DNA of 64,000 bases from Anoplopoma fimbria (GCF_027596085.1 NC_072466.1:21472905-21536904), one strand, 5' to 3'. Positions 20,601 through 37,431 are shown, counted from the first letter of the stretch. Notes: a model not told the origin generated them from the letters alone. Program-made: numbers and translations.

Positions 20601-23600
20601 CTGTCCCTCCGGAGATTTTTGTCAATTCAGTACTGATGGTCTCATTGGCAAGGTATTTGCAATGCCACCCAGGTATGAAGAGGTATACAATCAAATACTA
20701 AATGCTCAAGCTAGATCCTTCTAATAAACCCTTGATTACACCCTTTCTTTGATTGTAGCTAGACTTAAGTCTCGGGTGTGTCTCCGGCATGCGGATGATC
20801 CCACCAGTCAAACTTGAGCCTCCGCAGACGGAGGCATGGGTCCTATCACTGCGTGCCGTCCATCACATCAACTCCTATCTCAGGGTCTTTTACGGACGTC
20901 GTAATTGAAAGCAGGCAGCCTGATGGGCCCTTTTCCTTTTTGGTTCCCGGGCTTTAGATTAAAGACACTGATAGCGCCTGTCGCTCCTCAAAAAGCATTA
21001 TGTGAAATATTACAGGCTCTGGCCGCTACACTCTTGCTTTCACCCCCCCCATCTCTGTGTTTTGCATCAGGCGGGCCAGCTGTCACTGTTTGTATATTTG
21101 ATATACTGACGGAACAGGTGTTGCGTATTAGTGTCACTATTTTATCCGTCCCCCCTTTGAGAAAGAAAAAAGTGGACTGTGGTCAGTTGTCAGTGTATCA
21201 CTGTAATATATGGCAATCTGACTTTTAAACTGAGCTTTGCTACAAAGTTTACCTTCAGTTTTCCTGAGGAAAAGGAAGAGGCACGAAAAGGGGAACTGAA
21301 TTAATGTGGTTCAGGTGGGCTGACCCCAAAGACACATCTGAAACATGGGAATGCCTTTGAACATCGACCCTTTTTTTCCGCCCTGTCGTCTCCTCTCAGT
21401 GTTGGAATTGAGTTTGTAGGAATATCAACCACAGATGGAAACTTCCATATTTGGTTTGACATTTCTGTCCAATTTCTTGTAAGAATTTATATTATTCCAC
21501 AACCCCGCCTGGTTATTATTTTTTTAATGATCCTTGCACTTAGATTTCATTTCTTTTTTTCTACAAGGCAATGTGCTTGTTGTTGCAGCAGTAAAATTCA
21601 AGTTATTTAAACTGCACATAAATCCTAAACCACAGGCTTACGTTGTGGACTACCCAACCTCTTTTATGGACTTATGGTTTCCTAACCTACTGCCGGTAGC
21701 TTAACCAAATAGATATATTTGTCATGGGCTACAACTCACATTTCAGCCTGTATTTTTCTGGTTAATATCTTATTAATTTTCTGAGTGGACAAATTTGTAA
21801 TCCCTTTTGGATGGCTGTATGGTTCCCCTGACCGCACTAGTCTTGGTTTGTATGTACGAGACAAGAGAGCGAGGGTGTAAGCGAGTGAGTGCGTTGCTTC
21901 ATTGAATCTTTTCCCGGTCGTTTAGCTCTTCAGACAAATCTCCGCAGACAGGGCCCCGGTTCCCCCCAACAGAGAACAGCCTCATTAGGATTTGTTGCAC
22001 AAACTGGGGAATTTGGACCGGCTGAGGGAGCAACGAGGCCTTCCCTCCGAGGGAAGCATGTTCCTTGCTGCGGCCTGACCCCGGAGCTCTGGGCCTTGTC
22101 GAATCATATTTGGCTCATATAGCTCCCAGTCGGGCTCAGTTACCCCGGGATCAACCCCATTCTCCCTCACTGAGGTCTGTATGCAAAACCGATCTGAAGG
22201 TTTTGATAAATGCACGGCTTGTTGAGGCAACATAGAGGGCCGGTGTTGCCATCACGAGGTATGGTGTTTAGTGAATATCGCATTCTGCACTGTTACTCTT
22301 AGGGTGCTAATTTAGTGGTAAAGGCTCAGAGAGCAAACTGCACACAGCGCACAGACACTTTTATTTGAATGTTGATGCTCTCTGCAGCTGGGCTGTACAT
22401 TGAGACGGGGAGGTTATAGGAATAACCTTTTATCATACCTTTTCAGTAGGAATGCAACGGTCTGGCTGTGTCATTTACAGCAGAATATTGTCATTTTTGC
22501 GATTCATATTTGTGAATAAATGTTGTGCGGTTTGAACAATGAAAACTGCTGGGCATTAGTAAGCTTCTAAAATACCTTTTAGTGACAACTGCAAGTAACA
22601 AATAATTGTCTAATGGTTTTAGAGACCCCAGCCTCGGTCTCCACTAGTTCTTTGATGTCGGTTCGGTGTGTCACTGTAAGACAAAGGGAAAGCCATTCCA
22701 TCACTCAGATCAACCCCCCAATCTACTTTACTGAGGACCTTGTGCTTACCACTTCCTCTCCTAACCATCTCAGCTTGATTGATGAGATGTCACCCATGTT
22801 TGGCATTGACAGTCGGGGGATCTGATTAAAAGGGTCGGATAGTTAATGAGTTGGCAGATTGTAGTTCCCCTGGGCAGCGCAGATGGACGGTGTCACCTTC
22901 ACCTTGGATCGGAGAAAACAAAAGATTGATGCAGAGGGTTACCATATCACCAACATCATGGCAAGAATGTGTTTGTTGGTGCTCTGACGTCTTTCTCTCT
23001 GTCAGCCCATTAGTGTTGGCTTGTTGCAAAGGGCTCGCCCCCATAGGGACTGGTGTGAGCCAATGTTGAGTAATGGTGGGCATGTGGAATATGTAACTCG
23101 CCACTCATTCTCAGGAGCTCTCAACAACTAGCCTCTGATTTCCAGCAGACTTTACATAGCTAATCATTTTTCATCCAAAAGAATCCAGTAAAAAACATCT
23201 CACTAAATATTTAAAACAGATCCTATTACTGTTTGATGTCTCTTTAGATTTTATTGATGAAGGAACTCATATACTGATGGATTTTATTCCGTTTTACATC
23301 ACATGGAAAACCGTGGACAAAGTGGAGTCAACAAGCAAATCAATAACCTTGAGAGCGGTGTTCTTGCCTAGTGCCAGTTGGCACAGTTCAGAAGGCGCCA
23401 GGAGGCAAAGGAAATGAGAAAGAGAGGAAAACAGAAAAGCAAATAGGCGACAGAGAATTCACTCACGCTTCTCTGAAATCTGAACAAAAATGAAGTGAGG
23501 ACATGTTTTCACTTGTTGCAATTGAGAATTGAGTTGACTGAGGCTCATACAGTTGTTTTCATGTCCTGTCAGTCAGACTATTACTACATCAATGGACAAA

Positions 23601-24060
23601 TATGGATCCTGCCAGCTGGCTCAGCAATACGTTGATAGTACAGCTTGCTTTTGGGCTGTATTGACAAACCACAAGCTAATTTCTGTTCAGTCTTGACTGT
23701 GCCGGATAAGATTGATCGGTCACAGAGTGTAAATGGTTCCCAGACAATCTGCCAATCCTTAGGAATTCTAGAGATGACTCTTTATATGCTCTGCTCCTTT
23801 CTGAGATAGTTCTCGAGGAGACTGACCATCCTGTGCACTCCAAGCAAAGTCAAATTGCACCGTGGGGGTGCTCACGGCATGGGGACTGATTTTGAATAAT
23901 TTTCATGGCTGAAAGCATTCCACCCACATATGTGGAACAGTTGGAAGTTGTGTATTCTTACAGTATCAGCGGGTGTGGTTGGTGTTGGCAATCATTAATC
24001 CTTTATTTTTTTCAATGCAGTACGCATTGCACTCTGGCATATTGCACTAAATTGATCAGT
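20601..24060. other. Gene-free stretch with several high-complexity islands
   Basis: About 20750-21240, 21840-22260 and 22600-23110 are moderate-GC, nonrepetitive segments that look like candidate conserved noncoding elements. AT-rich sequence separates them. No splice-site pair with a convincing reading frame was found. Confidence 0.35.
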
Positions 24061-24062
24061 TT

Positions 24063-24180
24063 GAAAAATTAAATTAGATTAAATTCCAAATATTTTGTAT
24101 TATCAGATATTACGAATATGACTCAGAGGGCTTTACAATCTGTTCAACATGCCACATCTTCTGTCCCTGGACGCTCGCAT
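24063..24180 (-). mobile_element. LINE 3' UTR fragment
   Basis: Shares CAGAGGGCTTTACAATCTGT and nearby words with the 3' UTR of the LINE at 26565-28850, in the same orientation. It is short and decayed. Confidence 0.5.
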
Positions 24181-24405
24181 AATGTGATCAACAGACAACA
24201 AAGATGAAATGACATTCTGTCAGGTTTCGCTCTGGTACTGTTATATCTGCTCCCCACTGATGGAAAAACTTGACCGAAAAGCACAGTAGAGATTTGTGAC
24301 TCATCAGCCAGCCCCTGACATCTGTGTAGGACGTTTCAACCTACACAATCCAAACTATTTTCCTCACAGCCCACACTGACAGTTTGGTGTTGAATGACAA
24401 CCGCT

Positions 24406-24982
24406 GCCATACACATGTATACCAGGCGCCAACCTCGGATTCTGTAAAGTGAAGCCGATGCGGAAGTGCCATAAACTTGCATTCTCTCTAATGACCAGCA
24501 GGGGCGACTCCTCTGGTTGCAAAAAGATGTCTGATCGTATGCAAGTCAATTAGAAAATGACTCTACTTCTCTCTTGATTTATTCCCTCAGTAAACATTGT
24601 AAACATGAGTTTATGGTCTCAATCTCTAGTTTCAAGTCTTCTTCAATACAGCATGAAGTTCATTTAGTAGATGATGGTCCATTTAGAGTCAAACAGACCA
24701 TAAAGTAGGAAATGCTTTAGTGTGGGGCTACTTTGTGATAAGATAAGATAAGATAATCCTTTATTAGTCCAGCAGCGGGGAAATTTACAGGATTACAGGT
24801 GATTGATAGGTTGCTACCAGAGCCCTATACAGGGTCTGTACGTCACTCCTCCGCAGTCCAAATATGGCAACTAGCATTCACTGGTAGCAAAAAAACAAGA
24901 TGGCGAATGGTCGACCTTGAGGTATCAAAACAGCAGTCAACATCGTGATGTCACAATGACCATCTCCAATTATATACAGTGT
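24406..24982 (-). repeat. Dispersed repeat family 1, copy 2 (interrupted)
   Basis: Reverse-strand copy of the element at 1600-1965 and 53378-53808, with GGTCTCAATCTCTAGTTTCA and AATACAGCATGAAGTTCATT. It is split by the 59-bp LINE-tail insertion at 24740-24798 and resumes at 24799 with TGATTGATAGGTTGCTACC. Confidence 0.8.
24740..24798 (-). mobile_element. 59-bp LINE-tail insertion with 5-bp target-site duplication
   Basis: Only the last bases of the LINE 3' end are present, TTTCCCCGCTGCTGGACTAA then TAAAGGATTATC and TTATC units. GTGAT occurs directly on each side (24735-24739 and 24799-24803). Comparison with the uninterrupted family-1 copies supports the empty site. Confidence 0.8.
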
Positions 24983-26560
24983 ATATTTAAAAAATAAAAA
25001 TGTAAAATCTGACCTTTTAATACTTATACTAGACAACACATGAAATTCATCAGCATATAATCTTTTAAAGGTGGGGAATTAAGCTATGTAATGTCACAAG
25101 AAATGGCGCAGAACACACTTCACACCGTGCACCATTGACCTTCTTAAGGCTGATGGACAGGACTAGTCCGAATTCCCCTAATACTTTACATCAAATTTCA
25201 CCACACCGCTTAATCCTTACTGACAAGCCCCTAGTTGTGCCGGTCTGCCTGCTTAGTGGATGCAGTTGGCAGGTCACCAAGATATTCAACAGTTACAGAT
25301 GAAGGGAAGAAGAAGAAGAAGAAGAAGAAGGAGAAGTGTGTGTGACTGATCTGCATCAACCTGTGCTACCACCCTTATTGGCAAAAGCTGAAGGAAAGAA
25401 ATGTTTGAAACTCAGGACTTTCAAAAGATCAGACTGTCCCTGCTGCCCTCTGCTTGTTGGGCCTGGAGGCAGTATGACATAGTGTTTTACTGATATTTGG
25501 ATATTTTTTTTATTCTGGTAAAAGTCTCTTTGTTCCGAAAACGTCACGTCTTGACTGACCTTTTCTGTGAAACTTTTGTCATTACTCCATCTCCTCACAC
25601 AATGTCTGCATTATTAGAGTGAACCCTTTGCTCTGAGTCCATTAATTCCATTTTAGAGACACTGTGGAGACCCATAATACCTGAGAAAGTGCCCAGCGAC
25701 AGAGCTGAGAGCCGGCGTGGATGGAAAACTGGACCTTAATGATCACAGATGGAGAACCGGCTTATCCAAAACCCCTAAGGAGCAAAACATTTTCCTCCTC
25801 TGACTTCTTTCAGCGCTGCCAGAAAATTGGTACATTCAACAAGTGGTTTGCCATGAAATTTAGCTTTACCTCGTGCTTCCTGCACTACGTCTCCAGGAAC
25901 AATGATTTTCAGGTGGGGACTTGCAAGATAGGAGACTGCCTGCCTGACCAACTTAAAGGAGCTCTTAAAGATCTTTAAGAAGCAAAACATATTGAGTTAT
26001 TTCAGTTATTCAACATGATGTGAAACAGAGTTATCACAGCGGGCTTTCCTGAAGAAAAAACAGGAAGGAAAGCAATACATTAAATGTAAAGCTCCTGAAG
26101 ATGATCTTCTCTGTTAGTCAACTCTGTGACAGAAAAAGATAATCATGATTATAAATGAGAAAGCGCAGCAACATGCTAGTGGTGGCACGAAAGTTTTCTT
26201 TTAAGTAGCAATACTTTAATGTAGAAATACTCTCTAAAATACTCAAATGAATACATCTGTAAAAGAATGAAGAAAATAGAAGATAAGTAAATAAAAGTAT
26301 TCTTAATGATGCATCAACAGGTCAGTCAGATTTTAATGTCCATTTTAATGTTTATTTTGTACTTAATTTTATCAGCAGATATATTTTTATTATTAAATTA
26401 AAAATCAACTCATACGCCAATGTAGTGAAGTAGTAATACATAAAATGTATCATAACATGAAAGCTTCCATGTAAATAATGAGTATTATACGCATAAAGTT
26501 ATGAGGTACTTGATCTTGAATATTTGTAGCAGCGGCTGCTTTGAGGTCAGATCTCAACTA
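24983..26560. other. Gene-free stretch
   Basis: A GAA repeat lies at 25308-25336. 25610-25980 is a higher-complexity segment with open frames on both strands (25721-25978 plus, 25775-25990 minus) but no family match, so I do not call it coding. The remainder is AT-rich. Confidence 0.35.
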
Positions 26561-26564
26561 TATC

Positions 26565-28858
26565 TACTTCAATTCAATTCAGTTTATTTTGTATAGCCCA
26601 GAATCACAAATTACAAATTTGCCTCAGAGGGCTTTACAATCTGTGCACATGCGACATCCTCTGTCCTTCCCTCACATCGGCACAGAAAAAACTCCCCTAA
26701 AAACCCCTTTAACAGGGAGAAAAAAGGAAGAAACCTATGGGAGAACGACAGAGGAGGGATCCTTCTCCCAGGATGGACAGAATGCAATAGATGTCATGTG
26801 TACAGAATGAGCAGCATAACAGAGATACAACACATTCAATGTATATGACATAAATGATTCATATAATAAGACTACTTATAATAACAGCAGCAATTATTAC
26901 AGTAGAATTATAGCCATGAAAATAGGGATAGTAATGTGACTAATAATAATAATCGAAGTAGCAGTGGGTGTCAGTCGGCTCACAGCAGGAGGCACGACTA
27001 CGGTCCAGGTACCACAACGATTCATGGAAACCTGCAGAACGAGAAAGCAAAAGGGCTTCAGGGTGGAAGTAAAGCTAAAATGCTTAATGGTACAGGTAAT
27101 AATAGTAATAATGGTGGTAATGTGACTAAGTAATAATAATGGGAAGTAGTCGATGTGTCCTTGGGCAAGACACTTAACCCCACGTTGCTCCTGAAGGCTT
27201 GCCATCGGTGTGGACTGGATGATGAATGGAGAGCTGATGGTGGCACTTGATGGTAGCCTGTCATCAGTGTGTGAATGGGTGAATGGTCCAGACTGTAAGT
27301 CGCTTTGGATAAAAGCACTGCAACTGTAATGTAATGTAATGTATGATTCATGGAAAACCTGCAGAACAGAGGAGAAACTGAAGGCTCTGGCTCCCATCCT
27401 ACTTTTATATACTTAGGAACCATCAAGTAACCCTGCATTGATTGAGCGCAGCTCTCTAGTTATGGGTAATACGGTCAATTCAGGGTGGAAGTAAGTGGGA
27501 GCTAAAATCCCATCCTACTTTTATATACTCTAGGAACCACAAGTAACCCTAGATTAGCCTAGTTGGGTAATATGGAACTATAAGTTCCTTAAGATCGGTG
27601 CCTGATAGAGCTTTGTAGGTAAGTAAAAGAATTTTAAATTGATAGATATAACTGGGTATCATCTGCATAACAATGAAAGTTTACTGAGTGTTTTCTGATA
27701 ATATTCCCCAAGGGAAGCATATATAAGGTAAATAAAATAGGTCCAAGAACAGACCCCTGTGGAACTCCGTGACTAACCCTGGTTTTCATCGAGCTTTCAT
27801 TGTTTACATATGCAAACTGAGATCGGTCTGATAAATACGACTTCTAAGTGCGGTTCCTTTAAGGAGTTGTAATAGGATTTTGAAAGGTATCAAAAACTTC
27901 TAGCAATTACAGAGACAAGTCCTTTGTCTGAAGCTATTAGAAGGTCATTGGTCATTTTCAATCGGGTCTAAATCCTGACTGAAAATCCTCAAATAAACTA
28001 TTGTTATGCATAAAGTCACAGAATTTGGCTTTTCAAGGATCTTAGAAAGGTTAGATTAAAGTTCAATTGTTGAAGCTAGTTTGAAGGCCGATGGGAGTAA
28101 AAAGAGCCATCTAAATATATTTCAGGTTCTACAGCTGTGGATCGATCGGTACTGGTTGAGGGCAGTAGATTATACATTTTTTCTCTAATAGTTAGAATCT
28201 TATCATTAAAGAAGTTCATGAAGTCACTACTACTGAGGTTTATAGGAATACACGGCTCAACAGAGCTGTGACTCTCTGTCAGCCTGGCTACAGTGCTGAA
28301 GAGAACCCTAGGGTTGTTCTTATTTTCTCTATTAATGCTGAGTAATAGGCTGCTCTAGCATTACGGAGTGCCTTCTTATATATTTTAAGACTGTCTCGCC
28401 AGACTAACCGCGCTTCATCCACATTGGTGGAACGCCATATCCTTTCAAGTTTTCGCGATATTTGCTTTAAATCGCGGGTTTGAGGATTATACCATGGAGC
28501 AAACCTCCTTTCTTTTATTAGCTTCTTTTTTAGAGGAGCTATAGAGTCCAGTGTCATTCGCAGTGAGCATGCAGCACTATCAACAAGATGGTCAATCTGA
28601 GACGGACTAAAGCTAGCGTAGGAGTCCTCTGTTATATTGAGCAATGGTACTGAATAAAACCCTGAAGAAATCGCTTCTTTAAATTTAGCTACAGCATTAT
28701 CAGATAGACATCTAGTGTAGAAACTTTTGCCTAATGGCGTACACTCTGGTAGAACAAATTCAAAGGTTATTAGAAAATGGTCCGATAAAAGAGAGTTCTG
28801 ATCTACTGTGTATATATACATTATAACCTTGCTTGATAATAACCTCATGGAAACAAAA
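26565..28858 (-). mobile_element. Degraded L2-like LINE (endonuclease end, reverse transcriptase, 3' UTR)
   Basis: On the minus strand, the frame at 28848-28288 contains the C-terminal endonuclease signature SDHFLITFEF and then the linker APWYNPQTRDLKQISRKLER. Farther along, the reverse transcriptase motifs [13 protein letters not shown] (about 27768-27731) and YADDTQ (27669-27652) are readable in broken frames. The sequence then runs into a 3' UTR ending at about 26565. The 5' part is missing, a large part of the reverse transcriptase is deleted, and a SINE has inserted at 27152-27344. It is not active. Confidence 0.85.
27152..27344 (+). mobile_element. 5'-truncated SINE nested in the LINE
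   Basis: Carries the fish SINE block GTCCTTGGGCAAGACACTTA, then CATCAGTGTGTGAATGGGTG, then CGCTTTGGATAAAAGCACTG, and ends in TAATG repeats. The tRNA-like head is missing. GATTCATGGAAA and GCAGAAC occur on both sides (27019 and 27345 onward), showing LINE-derived sequence on either flank. Confidence 0.7.
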
Positions 28859-28859
28859 T

Positions 28860-32210
<3,351 letters not shown>

Positions 32211-32214
32211 TAAT

Positions 32215-32870
32215 ACTATATATTAGATGTAGACCAACCAATACTTGATATTTGAGGCTGATACAGATATAAATATTTAGGATTTCTAAAAGATCCATAA
32301 TGATATATCAACATTAACACATAGATTAAGTCCTTTTAGATAATTTTTTTGTATGAAAGAATTTTGAAGGACATAGGTACTTTTCAAGCATGCAGAGTCA
32401 TATTGGTTAGGGTTAAGACTAAGAATATCAGGGTCAGCCAATCCGAGGCAGAATGGGGACAATTAGAAGCAGAGGCGGGACTCTGTGGCACGGGGTTTGC
32501 GCTGAGCTAGTTAACGTTAGCTGTTAGCAGCTGATGGGCAGCACGGTCCTGCTCGGCTAAATAACAGAGCTATCAGCTAACCTTAATGGAGGTTGCATTC
32601 AGTCACGTTGTGATGTGTTCACGCTCCATTCAGTAAAAGGGGAATTGAGCAAAAATAAATTACAATGCGAGCAATGATGTGTTCAAATGTAATCTTGTAA
32701 AATGTAGTTTTGGTGAGAAACCTGAATACATCAAGTTGTTTGAAGGAGATGTTTTCACAGCGATATAAAATACATATGCAATGTATGCAATAGAAGCACA
32801 AAAAAAGTAATTTATACTTAAAAAGAAACCAAGTAGTTTTCTCTTTTTTCCTATTTACCACTGCTCCATA
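32215..32870 (+). repeat. Dispersed repeat family 3, copy 1
   Basis: Shares GTTAGCAGC...GGGCAGCAC, CTGCT(C/T)GGCTAAATAAC, GGTTGCATT, GTAATCTTGTAAA and TTGAAGGAGATGT with 36030-36780 and 61370-61700. Noncoding, family name unknown. Confidence 0.65.
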
Positions 32871-35498
32871 TTAAAGCAAAAACATTTTTATTTAATTTTT
32901 TATCCGATAACTCGAATAATCGTTAGATTACAACGATTACTTAATCAAGCGCTAGCTTCCGCCCAAGTACCATCATTTGTATATATAAAAACCATCCAAC
33001 ACGGGTAGATTTAGATGCTTTACAGTACGTTATTGGAGCACAAAGGTCCCGATAAGTGGTCTGACAGACTTACTTTGCCATAACTGCCCCTGATAGCTGA
33101 TTTCCACAGAATAAATGGTGTGGGTGTGTGCGCCTCATTGCATTCTCATTTGAACTGCCATCAATGTTTGTGCTTTGAGGTAGAAAACACAGAGTGAAAT
33201 GCCCAGTGAAATCTATCACCAAATGAAACCACAGGAAAAAGGAAGAGAATTAGTAAAATAATTACTGTAAATGATTCTCTACAAAAGTCTAGAAGTATAG
33301 TGTTACTGATGTTGGAGTGTAACCCCACTGACAGATTGTATGTAGAAATCCTGCTCTCTTATGAGTCAGAGGGTGCAGTTGGGTCTGTTCTGCGTCAGCT
33401 GTCAACAGCGTTCTGTCAGGTTGGACCCGAGCCGTGCCATCCCTTCTGTTACCGTAAGCACAGCGGGTTTATAGACCTGCAGAGACTCAGCCGGGCCTGC
33501 TGCTTCACCTGGTGGACCTAATTCTCCACGGTCAGCCACATTCTCATTTATCCACTAACCGTGGTTTCAGTTTCATGTTAATGTGATTTTTCCCCGGCGT
33601 GTAGCGCATCGGGTGATTTTACAGGGCTTTGAGTCCGATTCCCGGTGTACACCCCTCCCCCGTCTTCACAGTCAATTTTTGGAGACGCTGTCCAGCGGGA
33701 GGAGAAGCTTTTTGAAAACATGATAAATGTGTCTGCGCTTATTTAGATTTTGGAGCAAAAGCAGACGCCGCAAAACTATGCGGTTTTCACATTCACTGTA
33801 TGAAAACATTGGCTTAACTCCTACATGCACATCTGTGTCTTGTTTTGGTTCGAAGTCTTCCCAGAATACTGAGGCATAATGGACTTACTATTAGTCCAAG
33901 TGAATTTAATAGTTTAATAACGTGGGGGGGGGATTATGTCTCATAAAATGATCTTTGGAAAATTTCTCGCGTTATTTCTCGCAAATTCTTCAAATAATGG
34001 CTTCTAATTGCAAACCTGCTGTCACGCTCACTTCTCCATCTCGTACGCGGCCATCATCGCCCTTCCTCCTAGCATCCTCTCTTATTAGAGAAACAGAACC
34101 AGCCTTGTTTTGGTGATAATCACTTAGGCCTTAAACCACGATTCCAAAGCTTGGAGGTCGCAACAACTTCCCCCTTTGGGATTCGATTTAAGTGGCACTC
34201 GGGCACGCTACTGTAGCTAATCAGAAGGATTTATAGAGTGCATCACGAGGGGCCGGAGGAACGAGGAATGTTTGCTGGCACCCCGCTGCAGGTGTTAGAG
34301 AACCCCCTTTTACTTTCGTCCTGTCTCTCTCTTTCCCCGTCTGCTGATGGAAGGCAGCTGGAAGACCTCGCTTGTTCTCCGCTTGTTGGGTTAAAAGGGG
34401 GTTCTGTTGGGTGAGCGTAAGGCTGGCAGCACCACCCTCCTCCTCCTCCTCCTCCTCCTCCTCCAGTTGCCTGGTCACTCCCATGTCCGGAAAGTCCTCC
34501 ACGTAAAGCTTTGATAATTACATTGATCTTGTTGAGGGGGGGGACATTTTATGACCTGCTGACGCATTCAATCACGTTTCAACATGGCCCTTGTTAAGGG
34601 CTGCTGTGTTTTTGCATATTCCAAGTTCATGTTCAACCGTTGGCACTTTGTCTGGTAATTGGGAGTTTTCACATGGTCCTGACAGAGAGGGGTTAGGGAT
34701 GGAGGAAGAATCAATCAATCAATCAATCAATCAAGGGAGGGAGGGAGCAGCATGGATGGGTTGTTGCTCAATTGAGAGATAGTCCGAATCTCCAGAGGCA
34801 TTTCCAGATGTTGAAACCCCCCCGGCAAACATACAGCCAACCCCATCACGTCCACTATATGTAACCTCATTACTTCACATCGAAGGCACTGCATCACTCT
34901 TGGATAGCACTCGTGTTCGCACCGTCATGCACGGCGCCTCTTTTCCAGGCTAAATACAGGAAGTCATTATTAGGCTCTGCCTTATCCGAGGAAACGTATC
35001 GGTTCCCTTTGCACCCCTCCCTCCTTTCCCACCCTCTGTTTGAATTTCCACCCGGTCACGTCTTCGGTCTGGGTTGAGTGAGCGCAACAGCGGGCCAGAG
35101 CTAATGAGCTCGCTGTGATCTTAAAGAGCAATGCAATCTATAGGCCTTCAGCCCAGCCTGTGCCAAATGCCAAACCTGGAAATATGATAGTGACAGAAGA
35201 AAACTTTCACAATGAACCTTAGAGGGATAATTCACAGTTTTTCAGCCTTCTCTCTGGATCTACAGAGTGCTCCTCTCAGCTTCGGTAGCTGCACGTTGGG
35301 CGCAACACGCTTAGAAATGTCCTTGTTATCGTTGTTTGTGTTACGTTTCCAAAAGCAGGTATGGCATCCAAAAATATAAGTGCAGGGGATGTTATGGACG
35401 AGGATTTTTTACAGTGTAGATTTGACAGTGTCATGGCTGACTGGGATAGTCTCACCTTCCCCACTCCTCTGTTTCCTCCTAATCCCTCCTCCTCTTCC

Positions 35499-35502
<4 letters not shown>
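32871..35502. other. Gene-free stretch rich in high-complexity sequence
   Basis: 33300-34560 and 34900-35170 are moderate-GC, nonrepetitive and dense in short palindromic words such as AACCGTGGTTT (about 33557), a RUNX-like site, so they are candidate regulatory sequence. A TCC repeat is at 34431-34462 and an AATC repeat at 34709-34733. No frame is supported as coding. Confidence 0.35.

Positions 35503-35571
<69 letters not shown>
35503..35571. repeat. (CT)n microsatellite
   Basis: About 34 uninterrupted CT units. It creates chance frames on both strands (Ser-Leu, Arg-Glu). Confidence 0.97.
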
Positions 35572-35573
<2 letters not shown>

Positions 35574-36029
35574 CTAAGTGACCTTTTGGCTTGAGAGGTC
35601 AGTGTTGTGTTCCAGCGGGACGACCTTTGGTAATGAGAAGGGCAGGTTAGCGGGCGACCTGGAAGCGCTTTGTCCGCCTCTCCTGGGAACACAAACAGTG
35701 ACGGTACCAAGGCACACAGGAACAGCTGCACTGCTGCCGCCTCGTGTGCTCTGGCCCGCTCCGACGCCCATTTGTCAATTCACTGGAGAATCGAACATCA
35801 ACAAAAGACTAATCTCCTTGACTGATTACCTCAGGTGTCGCCTTCCCATCTTATGAAATTCTATGTGGTCGTTGAGAAAAAAGCTGCCGTCTAAAAATGA
35901 TTCCTATCAGGAGCTTTAGAGGTAACTTTGCAAATAGTTTTCAGGTTAATAATTGATTAATTGATGATGTCAGATGGCACGTCACTCGACATTAACACAA
36001 GTTAACTCTGTGGTTGGGCAAGTGGAAGG
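35572..36029. other. Short nonrepetitive stretch
   Basis: Moderate-GC sequence directly after the CT repeat, then AT-rich sequence. Nothing recognised. Confidence 0.4.
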
Positions 36030-36780
36030 CCTCATTCAGTTGTCTGATGGGACATGAGTGAAAAATAACTTATCAATATAAGGGGCCAATATTCAGTAAA
36101 ATATGGAATCGGGAGATTGGCTTTAATGCTTTCTAGTCGCAGATCCCTGATAACGCTACAATGTGAACAACAAATCAGTTAAAATCGGCAGGAGGAGAGC
36201 TAGTGAACATTAGCTGTTAGCTGTTAGCAGCCAGTGGGCAGCACACTCCTGCTTGGCTAAGAAAAAGAGCTAACGGCATAGCAATACTTAGAACAACTCA
36301 CTTATCAAACAGTACAGAGTCTCTCCCTAGCACAGTCATGCTTATAACTGAGCTAACAGCTAATGTACAGAGGTTGCATTGAGCTACATTACGGTCCGTT
36401 CAAGCTCCAAACTGGAGACATTTTTATTGGGTGAAGGTCAAATACAACATTATCATGATTTCTTCAAATGTCATCTTGTAAAATGTTTGTCAAAACAACT
36501 GTCCTGCTTGGCTAAATAACGGAGCTAAAAACTAACGTTAAAAGAGGTTCCATTGGGTAACAGTGTGATGCGTTCAAGCTCTATTCAGTAAAAAAAAATA
36601 TTTAGGGAAGGTAAATTATAATGGGACCATGTGTTTTAATGTAATCTAGTTAAATTCCGATTTTGGTAAGAAACTTAACTTTGAATAAACCCAGTTGTTT
36701 GAAGTATATGTTTCCCCAGCAATATAACATAGAAATCAGAGAGAGAATTATGAGCTGTTTAACTTCCTAGCACCTCTAAT
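36030..36780 (+). repeat. Dispersed repeat family 3, copy 2, with an internal repeated half
   Basis: The segment from about 36235 (CAGCACACTCCTGCTTGGCTAA) recurs from about 36500 (TGTCCTGCTTGGCTAAATAA). Each is followed by a GAGGTT(G/C)CATT and TTCAAGCTC series, so two partial copies lie in tandem. The first part includes GGGCCAATATTCAGTAAAAT, as in a related start at 32250. Confidence 0.6.
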
Positions 36781-37338
36781 GTAAATATTCTTTTAAATGA
36801 AAGCAATTATTTAAATGAAAATAACATACTTTATTCCCTAATCATTTCATTTGTCTGTTTTAATGCAAATAACCTCAATAGATAGCAATAACAAGTAAAA
36901 GAATACGTTTAGAATTTAGTTGATTTTTATTAGTTTTTGACTACATTTTACATTCCGACAAGTAAAACATCCAAGCTACTTGCCTGAAGGGTTTAACGTC
37001 GAGCCCTGTCTCTGAAAAGCTGCTTCTACCAACTTGCTCCTCTCTTTCTTTGGGTTAGATGTTTTTAGTAGCATCGCAGTGAATAATTCACCCACAGGAG
37101 AATGAGGCGACAGGTGTGGATGTGGGTGGATGTGCACGCTTTGGTTAAAGTATTCCAAAAGCCTGTGAAGGTTGGTTCAGTCAGGCGGCTTTTACAGTTT
37201 GTAATGGGATTAAAACTGAGGGCTGACTTGATTCTAAAGTTCACTCATCCCTTTTAACCCCAACTACCTCATCCTGTGATCTTTTAATTAGTTTAGTCCA
37301 CATTAACATAGCCCGTCTAGCCTTTCTGTTGCAATTTG

Positions 37339-37341
<3 letters not shown>

Positions 37342-37431
<90 letters not shown>
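37342..37431. repeat. (CT)n microsatellite, 45 units
   Basis: Uninterrupted CT for 90 bases. A 16-base T run follows at about 37487-37502. Confidence 0.97.
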
